Assembly (NCBI RefSeq): GCF_020740795.1
Contig: NC_067284.1
Location: 100,741,440 to 100,805,439 of the forward strand
Source: Apus apus
Taxonomy: Eukaryota; Chordata; Aves; Apodiformes; Apodidae
DNA: 64,000 bases
Direction: 5' to 3'
The notes under the pieces were generated by a model. The model was given only the letters and a program-made list of their open reading frames with translations, ran no database searches and was not told the DNA's origin. Position numbers and translations under genes: made by a program. Every line of letters starts with the position of its first letter. The stretch's first letter is position 1. Positions 14,304 to 26,380 of this stretch are shown one piece after another.

Positions 14304-15868
14304 TGGCTTTTATCTTTGAGAGCAGAAGATGGGGACAAAAGAGGAGCCACTGGAGTCCAGTTGCTCCTGCTACAAGGGGTAGCACGTGCCTTCATTCACA
14401 GCTGATGGCAATGTCCACATACTTGCCATCTCTCTGCAGATAGCAGGAGCAGCGAGTGAGTCATCAGGCGAGACAGGTTAGACTGGAGGTGATGTCTGAT
14501 TACCTGGACAGTGCTGCTTGCACAGCCAGTCTCAACTCCAGCTCCACCACACCCTGCAAAAAAACCCAAAGACTGAATAACAGTAATCTATAGGCAACCT
14601 CTGTCCCACGAATGACCTCCTGGACCACTTGAGTTTAACTATGTTTTAGCATATAGATTACATAACAAAGATAAGTCCTTCATGATTTTAATTACTGTAT
14701 GTTCAGCCAATTTCAGTGTCTTATGTGCTGGACTTGCATTTTGTTTAAATCATGCCCCTCTGCAGAGAGATGTTGTGAGGCTTAATTAGCTAGTATTTTG
14801 TAAGAGCTTTGAGATCTTGTAATAACAGCACAATGGCACTACAAAGCTGTTTTACTCTTAGTAAGATACTTGCTACCAAAGATACATGCTCTAAAGAAAA
14901 TCCAAAGACCTACATGTGCATTGCTTCTTTCTTGGAAGATGGGTAACAAAAGAGATGGTGTAAAAAGAAGTATCCATAAAGAGGACAGACAAGATTGTCT
15001 ATTTTGAATAGGCATTCTTCAGTTGCTTATACTATTAACCTATGCTTTCATTTGGGAAGATGACCAAGGAGGAAAATTGCAAAGCAAACTCCAGTGGAAA
15101 GATACCTTCTGCTGAGAGTATTCATTCATTTTAGGTCTTATGGAAAGAGATGTGGCCTACATCTTCTGCTACTCTGCAGTCACTACCTGTCTTCCTACTT
15201 TTACATTTACACCAAACTGAGATATGGCCTTAATTTTCCTTAAGCTGATCTTACAGGTTTTAAAATTTCTCTTTGATATTTGTCATAGTGCTTTGGAGGT
15301 CGCCCAGGTATTTTATGCAGACTGCTGGTACACTTAATCTTTCAGTGGCTTCCTGCAGTAAATCAGGAGACATTATATTAATAAAAGATGGGGCTGTTCC
15401 AGGTCTGATTCATAAAGCTGAATCCCCATCTACCTGGCTGAAAAAGAGTCCTTTAAAAAGGTCAGTTTAGTCTATGGAATTCTGAATATCAAGGATATAT
15501 CTTCTCTCACAGAAGATATATACACTTAAGGCCACCAACCTGAAAGTTACAGAAGATACTGGAGTGATTCAGAACAAGGCCTCACAGTTGTCTCCACCAC
15601 AATCTAGCCAGAGACCCTCTCTGAAAACACACCACTGAGATGCAGGCACACCACACAAGTAAGCACCTCATAAAACAGGTTGATCTCCATCACGGCACTT
15701 CTTCGTCTGGCAAACACTGTTGAGGGACATCTGTTGAGCACAAGACCCAAGACAGGCAAAATTCTAAGTCTAATAGGGAAAGACTAGTCAAAAGTGGCCT
15801 TCATACCGTATTATTATTTGGTTATTTCTTCAAAATACTTATTAATCCCCACAAACAGAATGTACCTA

Positions 15869-15925
15869 ATAAAAAAAAAACAAAACCAAAAACCAACAAA
15901 ACAAACAAACACAAACAAACAAAAA
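15869..15925. repeat. A-rich low-complexity tract
   Basis: A run of A bases grades into degenerate (CAAA)n and (ACAA)n. It could be the remnant tail of a retroposed sequence, but no recognisable element precedes it. Confidence 0.85.
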
Positions 15926-18900
15926 CCCCCAGTTGCTTTCTGGATTTGACTTGTTATCAAACCCGCTCCTGAATTTCACTTTTTTATTTCAAATTCAAGT
16001 TTGCTATCACTATCTCACATAGCACAGGTACAATGCCTATGAAATAAAGGCAACACTTACGAGTAAGTCACAACTTTCAGCATTATGTTGCTCTTGTTAC
16101 ATTGGTGCTGCCCTTGCTAAAGGGAAAAAAAAAAAGTTTTCAATTAATACAGCTGGCAAAATATTTCTGAGTAACAATTTATCACCACAACGGCTGATTC
16201 CTTTTTAATGTAATTTTGTCCAAGTATCTTAATGCAGACAATAAAATGTTTTGTTTTCACTTGGTCAGTTCAACAGCACTGAAGTGATGAATTTGAAAAT
16301 TTTCTCCCAAACTTTTTTCCCCCACAAGATTACAAGATTGACTTTTTTCTTCGCACCTGGAAAAAAATTATAGTTTCTGAATTTGCAATCACACCAGAAA
16401 AGACATTAAAAAAAACACCAAACCACAGCTGTCCCCTCTTCAATACTTTATGGTCTTATCTTGCAACTTGCTGAAAATTCTCATACTTTTAACTGACATT
16501 GAGCACAGTGTTGATGCCAAATAGCACCCAGGACTGGAAGTCTGATCTCAACTCCCAGGCAAACTAGGCAGAACAAATGTGGATAATACAGAGAGACTAC
16601 CTTCCCACTGCCTGCCAGAAGTAATGCCAAAATACCTCTGCAGATCAAGAGCATTGCAAGACCCACAGACCTTATTGTGATATTTTAACACAAGGCAGTT
16701 GTGAGCATTGGTTTCAATGACACACCACACAGATCAAACCCCATTATAGGGCCAGACTCCCTGCAAGACGTGGCACTGAGGTCACAGTGCTGCCATCAGA
16801 ACACTGCCCCCAGCCCACAGCCCACCCCTGTGCTGGGCACAGAAAGGCTAATCAGGTAGGCTACAGACCCTAGGTGGGTCATATGTAGAGCACTTCTTGT
16901 TCCAGCCATCACTTGACTCTTTGACACTCAAAAACTTAACAGCAGCTGGTACCTCAAACCACTGTAATCTTCTGTCCACGGTTGATTAATTGGCCACCTA
17001 AACTGACTTCAGCAGTAGCAGGCCAAATTACTCTTGGACATGCATAGAGTATAGAGAGATGATAGAAGAGAGTAGCTTTTATGAACACTTTTATATTTTA
17101 AAATTATGTGCAGTGTAAGCAAATATCCACCTCCAAATACTTCAAACCCCTTCCAGCCTCCTGGACATTCAGTTTAAAAGCACAGAGCTGTGCAGCAGGT
17201 CCACACAGTAGAGGTTTCCTTTGACTCACGCATCCTTAGGACTCACTTTCTGGCACCTACAGGAATGCAGGCAATAGTGTGTAATGACAAGTTCACAGTT
17301 CTCACAACACAGCTATAACCAGGAAACAGGTCAAGAAACTTTTCACAGCATGGAGTTTCAATTTGTTTTTAAGCTTAAGTGAACAGCAAATGGGGACCTC
17401 TGCATCTGTCAGTGCATATGGCTTCTAATGAAGGACAAAGTTTTGCAGACACCTGCTGCTGAGCAGGATCATGCTGAGGCAAGCAAGTTATGTGCAGGGA
17501 AGTGGTGCTGTGCCACCAGTGTGTGGGGGTTGTGTGGGGAGACTGTGGGAGTGTGTGGGAGGAAGAGATGAGGGACAAGACAGGGAAGTGGAGGAAGTTG
17601 AGGGAGCAAACACATGCTGTTCTAGCTGAGGAACGGCAGTCACTTTTTAACCCCATCCCTTTTTTTCCCTCAATTTGTCCTCATACCCAGCAGTCAAATC
17701 TAAATACCAGTTTGCCACAACACAAGGCTGATCAGCATGGTGCACTCGCTCACCTACACATCCCAGGCACAAAGTGCTGTCATCTATTGGATCTTCCTTT
17801 TCTCTCCCATCTTCTCTACTTGCATTCTTTACAGAGCTGATACCACTGTCCATAAACAACTTGGCATCTTCTCCAGGGTCAAGAGTCCTATTTCGGTGCC
17901 TCAGGATCACACAAAAAATGCTACCCTGAACATTAGTTGTATGAAAAGCTTCCACCATTTCAGCCACAAGCTTGCTAAGCATCTCACAGAAAAAAACATC
18001 TATTTTGCATTCATGCATTTTATCAATTTATATAGCAGCATTTAAAGTCATCAGTTTTGTTTTCTTCCTTTTGCATCTGATAAGTAGTTAGGAATGTATG
18101 CCACCTGTGCCATGCATGTGGAACTCACACACCTACTGAATTCTAGTAATTCTAGCAACAATAATAAATAACAATTTGTTAATTATGTGCTGCTGGGGCC
18201 AGAAGGTTTCAAGACACTGGATAAAATATATGCAACCTGGGAGGAGGGAAGGTACATTTACCCTCAGGTAAATAAAATAAAAAAGTAGGTTTAAAAAAAT
18301 ATACAGCTGCAGACAACACTGCCCAAAATAAAAAATTAACCAATCAGTACCTAGCAGAGTAAAATTGAAATTCTCTTCCAAGTCCCTGCACAACCAACTC
18401 AAACAGTCTGAAGTGCCTAGCAGCATTTGTGTGTAAGATTCAGCCTCTTAAATTCTTTCACTTGAACTGAATTGCAAAAGAGCCGTCACCCCTTGTGCTT
18501 AGCTTTAGAAGTTAGCAAGGAATTAGTAAAGAATTTCACATTCAGTTCATATGCACCTTCTACTACAGTTTATTTTTACCAGGACAAGCGATACTCAGCT
18601 AGTAAAAATCCTGTAGTACTAGTTTTAAACTAGACTGCAGAGTTCTCAAGTACTTTGAAACAATTGATGTGACAGACAATGGCAAAAATACCTGAGCTGT
18701 GTCAGCTGCACACAGCTGGAAGAGTAAATTATTATATAATTGCACCCTTTGGCAAGTATTTGGAAATTATACTGTAAACAGGATGCTTGCAAGGGCAGTG
18801 GCAAGACAAGATGTTCAGGGAATGCAACCAGAGGCATTCGAATGTTACTTTCAGACTCTCGAGGGAAAATCACATGGACTTAGCTGTTGTCAGAAGGAGC

Positions 18901-20204
18901 CTTGACATGAATGAGAATCAGGTTCTGAATTTTTCGTAGCATTTCACATGAGCCTAACCTGTTTCCTACCAACAAAATCTCTAATTTTGCAGTATACTGC
19001 AAAAAAACCCCACCCAACAAGCAACACAAACTGTATGTCAAGAGAGTGTAAAATACCCTGAGGTAACTGGCAAAATGCTGATGCATATCGTCTAAATGCT
19101 TAATCACAGTCCTAATTGGGAGAAGGACCAATCTTCAAGTCTTACCAAAACATGTTCATAAATTTCAATTTACTTTACTTTCTTCCTCTCTGAAAAGGCT
19201 CTAAGTTTTACTTCAGCTTCCAAGTGATATTAATTTTTCTTCAGATGTCAGTTAACTTTTCCATCCACTAAAGTTAAACACAGCTTATTCAGATGTAGCA
19301 AATTTAACAGTGTCAAGTTGAAAAAATCTTGCATCATACATCATATTAACAGAATAAAAGCCATAAGGCTTTGAAGACTAATAACAAATTCAGAGCTTTG
19401 GAAAACATGGTATGGGGAAAACTTAGTTATGGAAATAAATGCAGGCAAATAAGGCAAAACTTGAAAAAGGAAGGTTTTTTTTTTTTTAAATAAAAATTAG
19501 AAGAAAGAAAGCTTTCCATATTCACCTATTCAAAGACTTAACAAGGAGTCTGTGCTTCACTATGGTCTCCAAAATACGGCAAGGCTTTGTCGATTTTGTT
19601 TCTATCTCATATGCCATGCATACAGCTGGACATGCACAGTGAGAATACCAGGCCTCAGACTCAGACACTTAAAAGAAAAAAACCTACACTGAGAAGAATT
19701 TAATGTTTTTAATATCTGTACTGCAAGCAGTAACATTATTTTTATTTCAAATACAGAAAAGTCCATTATGAACTTATCACACACCAGTATTTGTCTCACT
19801 CTTCAATTCTACCGAGAAGAAACCTGTTACTGGTATTGATCTTTTTAACACTTACTGATTGGAGTTGTATTAGCAATTAAAACTCCAATGACAAGGAATT
19901 CTCCATCCATGCTGAGCTCCTCTCAATACCAGAGTCTATATTAAAGTAGCGCAATTAGAAAAATGTTTTCTAAATATTGCATTAGGGTGGGCAGGCACTG
20001 ACAACTCCAATTATTAGATATGGAAAATTGCAGCACAGAAGAGACCATATGTACGGGAAGGAATATGAGATATTTTTCTTCTACTGCTTTGTTCAGGTAA
20101 ATACACACTTGGCATAACCTCCTGTAATGAATTTACATTACATCATGTTTAATACACTGCAGAATTGCCTGGTTTTTAATTAATTCAAGCTGAATTAGAT
20201 TTTT

Positions 20205-20260
20205 TATTTAAAATATTTTAAAGTTTAAATTTAAATTAAAATATTTTAAATTAAATTTGC
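20205..20260. repeat. AT-only low-complexity segment with an AAAATATTTT duplication
   Basis: The segment is almost entirely A and T. The decamer AAAATATTTT appears twice (about 20211 and 20238), set in TTTAAATTTAAATT-type sequence, so it can pair with itself imperfectly. No function is implied. Confidence 0.7.
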
Positions 20261-22762
20261 AATTTTCTGTATTAGTTAAATATATTATTTGATAGGTTAT
20301 ATAGATCTTTGCTACAACTTAAGAAGGTCCATCTCTCAAATTTTATTTCTTGTATAAGCTTACATGACCTCATTAAGAAAACACAAATATAAAGTAAAAA
20401 ATACATTTATTAAATATTTTGGTTTATACTTATATTCACAACAAATTAGGACAGCTCAGAACCACAACTCTGACTTCAGCATAGAATGCTAACATAGAAT
20501 ACTAGATGTGTCCTTCTTTAAACTGTTTAAAATATTTAACAATTTGCTATACGGAGCCATATAAGATTATTTGAGTCATCCTCACCACTATAATAAAATT
20601 GTAAAGAAAATTATTCAACTGAAATACAACATAAATCAAATTTTTTTCTAGGGGGAACAGAAAGACCACCAAACCAACTTCTTGAAGTTGTCATAATTTG
20701 AAACAGTTCTGGCAAAATTCTACAGACTTTACACTGGTTTAAAACATAGCACTGTTACCTACCACTTATATATGCCAAGCTAGAAAATAATATTACTGAT
20801 GTTAGTAAAATCCATCATCACAGTAAGCGATCCCAATTTGTCATCTCTTCCAGTCTCCTCTTCTTGCCTGACAACCCTACTGTCAACACAAGTATTTCAA
20901 GACAGCCATAACTTTCCTAAGAATTCCCAAATTAATTCCGAAGTCCAATTGCAAAATAAAGACATGTAATGCAGTGTGAAAACGGAACTCTTTAATGCAG
21001 TGTTTAAATTTGAAATAGCACTACCAAAAGGGAATGGAAAGTATGGGTCCATGAATAAGAAACGGTGATACTATTACGTTTTTATTACTGCATCAATGGC
21101 ACTATACGTAACTGTTCTCTGACATGTTTACAGCCTGAGGGAAAAAGAAAGCTCTAAAGCACACACTTATTAAAAGGTTCCCTAACATGTATCCTTGCCA
21201 TTTCTCTCAAATACATTAAGCACCATTAAGAAACCTCACCTTGTTATTCCTCAAAAAGCAATCACCTTCTTCCTCTGCAAACTGATAAACACTGAGTTGA
21301 CTGTTCCCTGATAGAGTAAGAACACTGGGGGTATATTTACCTCTAGGAATAATACATAAAAGTATTTTATATTTCTGTAATCTTTCACCCAAAAGCCATA
21401 AAACACTTGAATATCAAGGTAACTTTACAGATGACAAAAGCAAGCAGAAGGTGAAAGAAACGTTACTAAAGGAAATCCTGGAAGAGTCACAGTTATATTC
21501 CACAGAGTATGGAACTTGTTTTCACTTTTGCCATCTGGGTTGTGGTAAATTAACTCATACACTTAGCAATGAAACTTTCTCAACTTCAGAAACTGCAGCA
21601 ATGGCACAGTTTGCTATTCCTTAATTCTGAATCTTTTGGCCTCTGATATTTTCTGGTCATCTTACTCCCTATCAGCATGAGTAAATCCAAATCGGTACAA
21701 ATCAATTATAACTGTTAGCCATGCTTTGTTAAACTGACTTTTTGTTGTTGTGTAGTAACTGTATTTCATATAATTTAATAACTAATTAAAAACCCTACAA
21801 TAAGTAAATGACAAATCTACCAACTCTAGTTTCCAGTCTTGTTAACATGCCCCTTTGAAATCTTCCAAAGACAAAAAACAAACCAAGTTCTGATGATTTA
21901 TTTAAGCTTAATTAAACAAAACCTAAAAATACTTTCTGCAAAACAAATGCAACATGGACCAGCAAAAAATATGCTGGGAACACAGCTTATACCTGTTTTT
22001 TGTAGAACTCAATCTAACAGACAGTTATCCTTAATTCAGCTACTTCAAGTACTTACAGAACTGAACAAACAGCAGTACAAGTAGGGAAAATTCTGGAGGC
22101 ACTTACATAGCTGACAAACTTCTTGTGAAGAATCTTTTTATACTGGCATCATTTTCACCCTAACTTAACTTTCAACCATAAAGCTCAACAATGAAGTTAT
22201 GGTTTGTTGTGCAGGATAGTGCAGGAGCCCACTACTGAAGTACAAAACGATGAATCTGAGTCTAACAAAGGCAGCTACACAAGAAATTTTAGGGACATCT
22301 CTTGAAATATCCTATCTGAATCCAGTTCTCTGCTGTCTTCACAGGAAATAGTGTTGGGGCTTACCTTGTGTTGTGAGGCTAAACACAAGCAACGTGTTGC
22401 AGTTTGAAATTCAAATGTTCAGTTCAATAATTTGATCTGCTGGGCCCACCAACTTATCTTGGAGGGCCTCTTGTACCTCAGTTTCCCTCTCTATAAATGA
22501 CAAAAAGGATACTGCTCTCTTTTCTGAAATGTTCTGAAATCCACAAGTAATAGGCAGTTATCTTTACTATCTTTTGAATAAGAGAGGTAAGTATCTTGCC
22601 TCTTCTACATACCAGACAGAAAGTCTGCAATGGAAAAATTTTTAGTAGCAACAGTGAGGACCATCACCAGTGTAATGGCAAAACATACTGCCACTACATT
22701 GCTTCATAAACCAGAAACATATTCCATTGACATGGGTGTTTTAGGGAATGTTGCCATCGCAG

Positions 22763-22774
22763 TCGCAGCTGCGA
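22763..22774. other. 12-bp CpG-containing perfect palindrome
   Basis: TCGCAGCTGCGA is its own reverse complement and has a CAGCTG E-box core. Two CpGs, plus further CpG in the adjacent catcgcagtcgcag, are unusual in this CpG-poor intron. Confidence 0.7.
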
Positions 22775-25273
22775 AAAAACTGAGTCAGTCATCAAAATGA
22801 CACCAATTAAAATAAGTAATCAGTTGCACTTATTTTCTTTGTTAATTCATGGACAGGACAGATTAAGCATGAATGCTGGTATCCTAGAAAACTTTACTTA
22901 GGTATGAACATCCAAAATATTATGGATGGACAGGGACATTACAGGCTTTAGCTTTGTATTAAACAACTTCCTCATATATCTCGACTGCTGTAAACAGTGT
23001 CAAGGCTGCAAGTCTACTGTTCAGAGTAATGCATACCTTTAGAATGCCATCCTGTGTTTTAAGAGTCCAAACCACTAGTTTTTCGTAATTCAATTCAAGA
23101 TTATATTACCTGCAGATAACCATAAATCATTTCACACAGCACCTCTGGAATGCCAGCTACCTAAATCTCCAAGACATTTATTGATGCTGAAACTGGAAAG
23201 TCCCTTTAAAAATGGACAGGTGAAAAAAAAAATCCAAATTACTTTTCAGATCCAAGTCATAAAACTTTTCTCAAAGGCTTGTAGCAGTTTTTGGAAACAG
23301 AAAGAACTTCTACTAGCTCCTGTGGTGTCAAAGATAAAATCTCTACTTGTGGAGGTACAATTTGTAGCAAGAACACACTTCTGCGAGACTCTGGCACTGA
23401 TGACATTTTGTCTAGACAGCCTTTGAATGTGACTGACACTGGAACACTGCACATGGTTGAGGAAATGGAAAGATATAGAAGAGCTTTTCAAGACTCAGTC
23501 AACATACAGTGGAAATGTGCCTAACATACTCCAACCATGCCTCCTGATATCCTCCTAGGGACAGATAGGTAGATCTGTTTAGATAAGATGCTACCAGGGC
23601 CATTTGGACGTAAGTAAATATTGTTATTGGAGAGGTCTATGTGCTGGCTAGTCACTAAGAAAGGCATTGAAATCATTGAACTGTGTGTTAGCTGGAAGGA
23701 TTAAAGGCTGTTAAGGAATTGCTAACCTTTTCTCAACTATTGGACTTGACTCTAAGAAACACAAAACAACTACCAGCTAAAGGACAGAAATAACAAGTTC
23801 CAGTTGGTAACTGTTCTAGACATTTTAGAAATCACTACATATTGACCTTAACCTTTTGGGTCATGACAGAAGTAGCCTGAACCACATGCATGATTTGATG
23901 GAAAAGTCCACATGAACTTGCCACACGCTGTAATTTTTGGGAAACGAGGAATATCATGTATTGTCAAATGTTATTTTCACTGTATGACAGCCTTAATTCA
24001 CTTAGTCATCAAACAACTGTCAGGGTTAGAAGAACAGAGAGAAACGTAGAGACTCAAATACTAGATCATCGTCTTTTAGGTTTAGTGGATTCACTTCCAG
24101 TTCCACAGCCACTAAAGTCAACAACTTTCCCCTAACTCGGACTTGATGATAACTTCTATCGATTACTACTGGCAGCACCCAAAGGGAAAAAAAAATAGAT
24201 TCTAGTTTGCCTTCCAGAAAACCATCAGGCCTTAATATAACCTTTTACAATCGTAGCAAAAGCACTAACTATGGCTGTGGATACTCAGACATCTAGCAAA
24301 TTTCTGTCAAACTTAACCTACTGTCTGGATATTTAGTGCACAGGTAATAGTAGCAGTACTCATGAATTTGCAGTGAGGTTCTGAGAGAGGTTTTATGACT
24401 GGGAAGCACTGAAATACTTGCATTTTGCGACTTTTCTGTAATTCAGAAGGAAATGTAAAATGTCTCTCCAGTAGATTCCAAGAAGAAAACCTATTCTGAC
24501 CTAGGTGCTAAGTGCAAGTTGGTTGGAGATCCTGTTTCTGAACCAGAAACCAAATTTCTCCTCCCATCTTCTCGCCCTGCTCTCTCTTTCCACCTGCCCT
24601 GGCAAAAGGCTGCTGTGGAGGCAGCAAAGCAAAAGGGTTTTGCTCAGGGCAGAAACGTCCCCTGGGCAGTGCCTGGTGTTTTCCAGCAAACCAGTATGCT
24701 TGTGACAGTTCCAGATATGGACCCTCATGAAGAAAAGTGAAAGGAAACCTCTTTCGTTTTGTAGGCTCGCTTATGGATTTGCAACCCAAACTAACCGGGT
24801 CCGGCAAGTTGTGTTGCCCAGTGTTTTGTTTGTGTCACGCACTTGCACCTGTGGGAAATGGGTTTCTCTGATGGGCCAAAGGCAGCAAGACGTGTTCTCA
24901 CAGGAGCCAAACGCTGGGAGCAGCAGGTTCTCGTGTTTACTGTCAGCCATTAAAAAAGGCGAAACCCGGCAGAAGACCGCGGTGTCCGGGCGCCAGGCGC
25001 CCCTTCCCCGCTGCCGCCTGCCAGCAGCAGCCCCGCGCCTTCGTCCGTGTCGTTCTCCGTTCCGACCAGCCGGCCTCCGCCGCCGCCCTGCCCGGACGGC
25101 TGCTCTCACGGCCGGCCCTGGACTCACAACATGTCGCCGTCCCCGCTTTCAGGTCACCTCATGGCGCTTCCGTCGAGCGGCGCCGCCGCTTGCGGGGCTG
25201 CCGCGCGGGGCCGCGGCCGTTCCGAGGGCAGCCTGCGGGAGGGGGCAGGGCCACGGCCGCCGGGGACACTTAC

Positions 25274-25414
25274 CAGGTCTATGAAGGTCAGAAATTTCCA
25301 GCTGCCTCCATAGGTTTGATGCGCGGGCATGTCAATGGCCTTGTAATTGCACAGGATGGAGCAATAGGACAGGAGGATGGCGGCGTGCAGCACCTGGCAG
25401 GGAACCAGCGCCAT
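25274..25414 (-). CDS. AIG1: AIG1 coding exon 1 (residues 1-47)
   Basis: The minus strand encodes 47 residues that begin [18 protein letters not shown] and end [10 protein letters not shown] recognise this as the N-terminus of androgen-induced gene 1, with only a few substitutions from the human protein as I recall it. AIG1 is a multi-pass membrane enzyme related to ADTRP, and both hydrolyse fatty acid esters of hydroxy fatty acids. Its reported catalytic threonine is Thr43, which falls here in FLTF. The partner histidine (His134 in human) would lie in a later exon outside the window. Residues about 5-24 form a first hydrophobic segment. The ATG has a strong context (A at -3, G at +4). The frame stays open upstream, so the start is chosen by family length, not by an upstream stop. 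The exon ends in phase 0 at CTG, followed by the donor GTAAGT (25268-25273). Confidence 0.97.
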
Positions 25415-25470
25415 GTTGCACGCTGCGCCGGGGCGGCCGGGGCGGCGGGCTGCGAGCCGGCTCGGGGTGC

Positions 25471-25477
25471 ACTTCCG
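25471..25477 (-). promoter_or_regulatory. ETS-family core promoter motif upstream of AIG1
   Basis: The plus strand reads ACTTCCG, so the minus strand reads CGGAAGT, the consensus of ETS factors such as GABPA and ELK. It lies about 57 bp upstream of the AIG1 ATG in AIG1 orientation, a common position for this element close to TATA-less start sites. Occupancy is not shown by sequence alone. Confidence 0.5.
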
Positions 25478-26380
25478 CGTGCGCCCGTGTCGGAGCGTGC
25501 GGGTGTCTGCGGGTGCCTGCGCGCCTGGCTCTGCGCGCCCGGGCGGGCGGGACTCCGAGCGCCCCGCGCCGCGTTCGGCCGGGCCGGGCCGGGCCGGGGG
25601 GGGGGCGGAGCGGAGCGGAGGGGCCGCGCGGTGCCGCGGGGCAGGCGGGGCGGGCAGGGCGGGTGGCGGTGCCGGCGCTGCGGCCGGGCGGCGCGGGAAG
25701 GGCCGTGACGTGCCCAGCGGGGCAGAGGGGCGCGCTCTGCCCCTCCCGCCGCGCTCTGCCGCTCGGGTCGGTCCTGCCAGGCCGCTGCGGCCGCCGTGTC
25801 CGCGGGCTGGCAGGTGCGGGGGCGGGGCGGGGGCCGCGGTCCTGCCCGAAGGAGCCGCGTCCTTCGGGCGCGCTGACCCCGGCGGGGCGGGCGTGTGAGC
25901 ACGGGCAGCGAAGGCACCTACGGGACCCGGCTGCCCGCATTTGCAAGCAGAAAAGAAAAGACGCTGCATCAGCAGCTGCGGCTTTTAGCGGGGGTATCGC
26001 GCGACGCGGCCGCGCAGTCCCGCTCCGCGGCAGCCCGGCCGGCACCCTGCGCAGCGCCGGCAGCGGAGCGCACGAACCGCCCGCCTTGGCCGCGGCCTGC
26101 GGGGGGACCCCCGCGCCACCGGGTGACCGCGCGCGGAGGCCCCCGGAGCGGGTGTCGCCGCCGCCCCAAACCCGCAGCGTGCGGGGCCCAGTGGGGCGGG
26201 CGCGCTGGACGGGGCTGGGGCCGCGTCCCGAGCTGCCGCCCCGCGGCTGCCTCGGCTGCCCGTGCGGCTGCCCCGGCGAGGAGAGCAAGTCCTTGCCCTT
26301 CCGTGTGTGTGTTTCACCGGGCTGGAAGTGCGCTTCGTCCGTGCCTGCGGCCGCTGTGAGACGGGGACGTCCTTATCGCT

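Larger units (their letters stand above)
1..25273 (-). other. AIG1: AIG1 intron 1 (inferred; runs off the left edge)
   Basis: Everything left of the AIG1 exon 1 donor is downstream of that exon on the minus strand, so it should be intron 1. I looked by eye for exon 2, whose product in the family continues with a hydrophobic helix after IDL, and did not find it. The acceptor therefore probably lies beyond the left edge. The sequence is AT-rich noncoding DNA with scattered short chance frames. Within it, 1-2599, 2863-8399, 8477-12612, 15926-20204, 20261-22762 and 22775-24959 show nothing I can name. The pieces that stand out are listed separately. Confidence 0.8.
24960..26380 (-). promoter_or_regulatory. 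AIG1: CpG island and promoter of AIG1
   Basis: GC and CpG content rise sharply here and fall away on both sides. The island covers AIG1 exon 1 and about 1 kb upstream of its ATG. It contains many GC-box-like stretches (for example around 25600-25612 and 25818-25832) and GGGCC-type short tandem runs (25580-25599). I see no TATA box near the start codon, which fits a dispersed housekeeping-type promoter. The exact transcription start cannot be read from sequence, but the 5' UTR probably begins a few tens to a couple of hundred bases above 25414. The long open frames in this island on both strands are a by-product of base composition. Confidence 0.9.

Noticed and set aside
17647..18018. 123-codon minus-strand frame with fairly protein-like composition
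   Set aside because: Not recognised. Several frames of this length occur by chance in 64 kb, and no splice or promoter context supports it. A protein database search would settle it.
1..25273. AIG1 exon 2
   Set aside because: Looked for by eye as the reverse complement of the expected helix after IDL and not found. A translated alignment to AIG1 would be decisive.
25332..26288. Open frames of up to 318 codons on both strands in the AIG1 CpG island
   Set aside because: All six frames are long here because stop codons are rare in GC-rich DNA. The translations are Pro/Arg/Ala/Gly-rich without domains. Only the AIG1 frame matches a known family.
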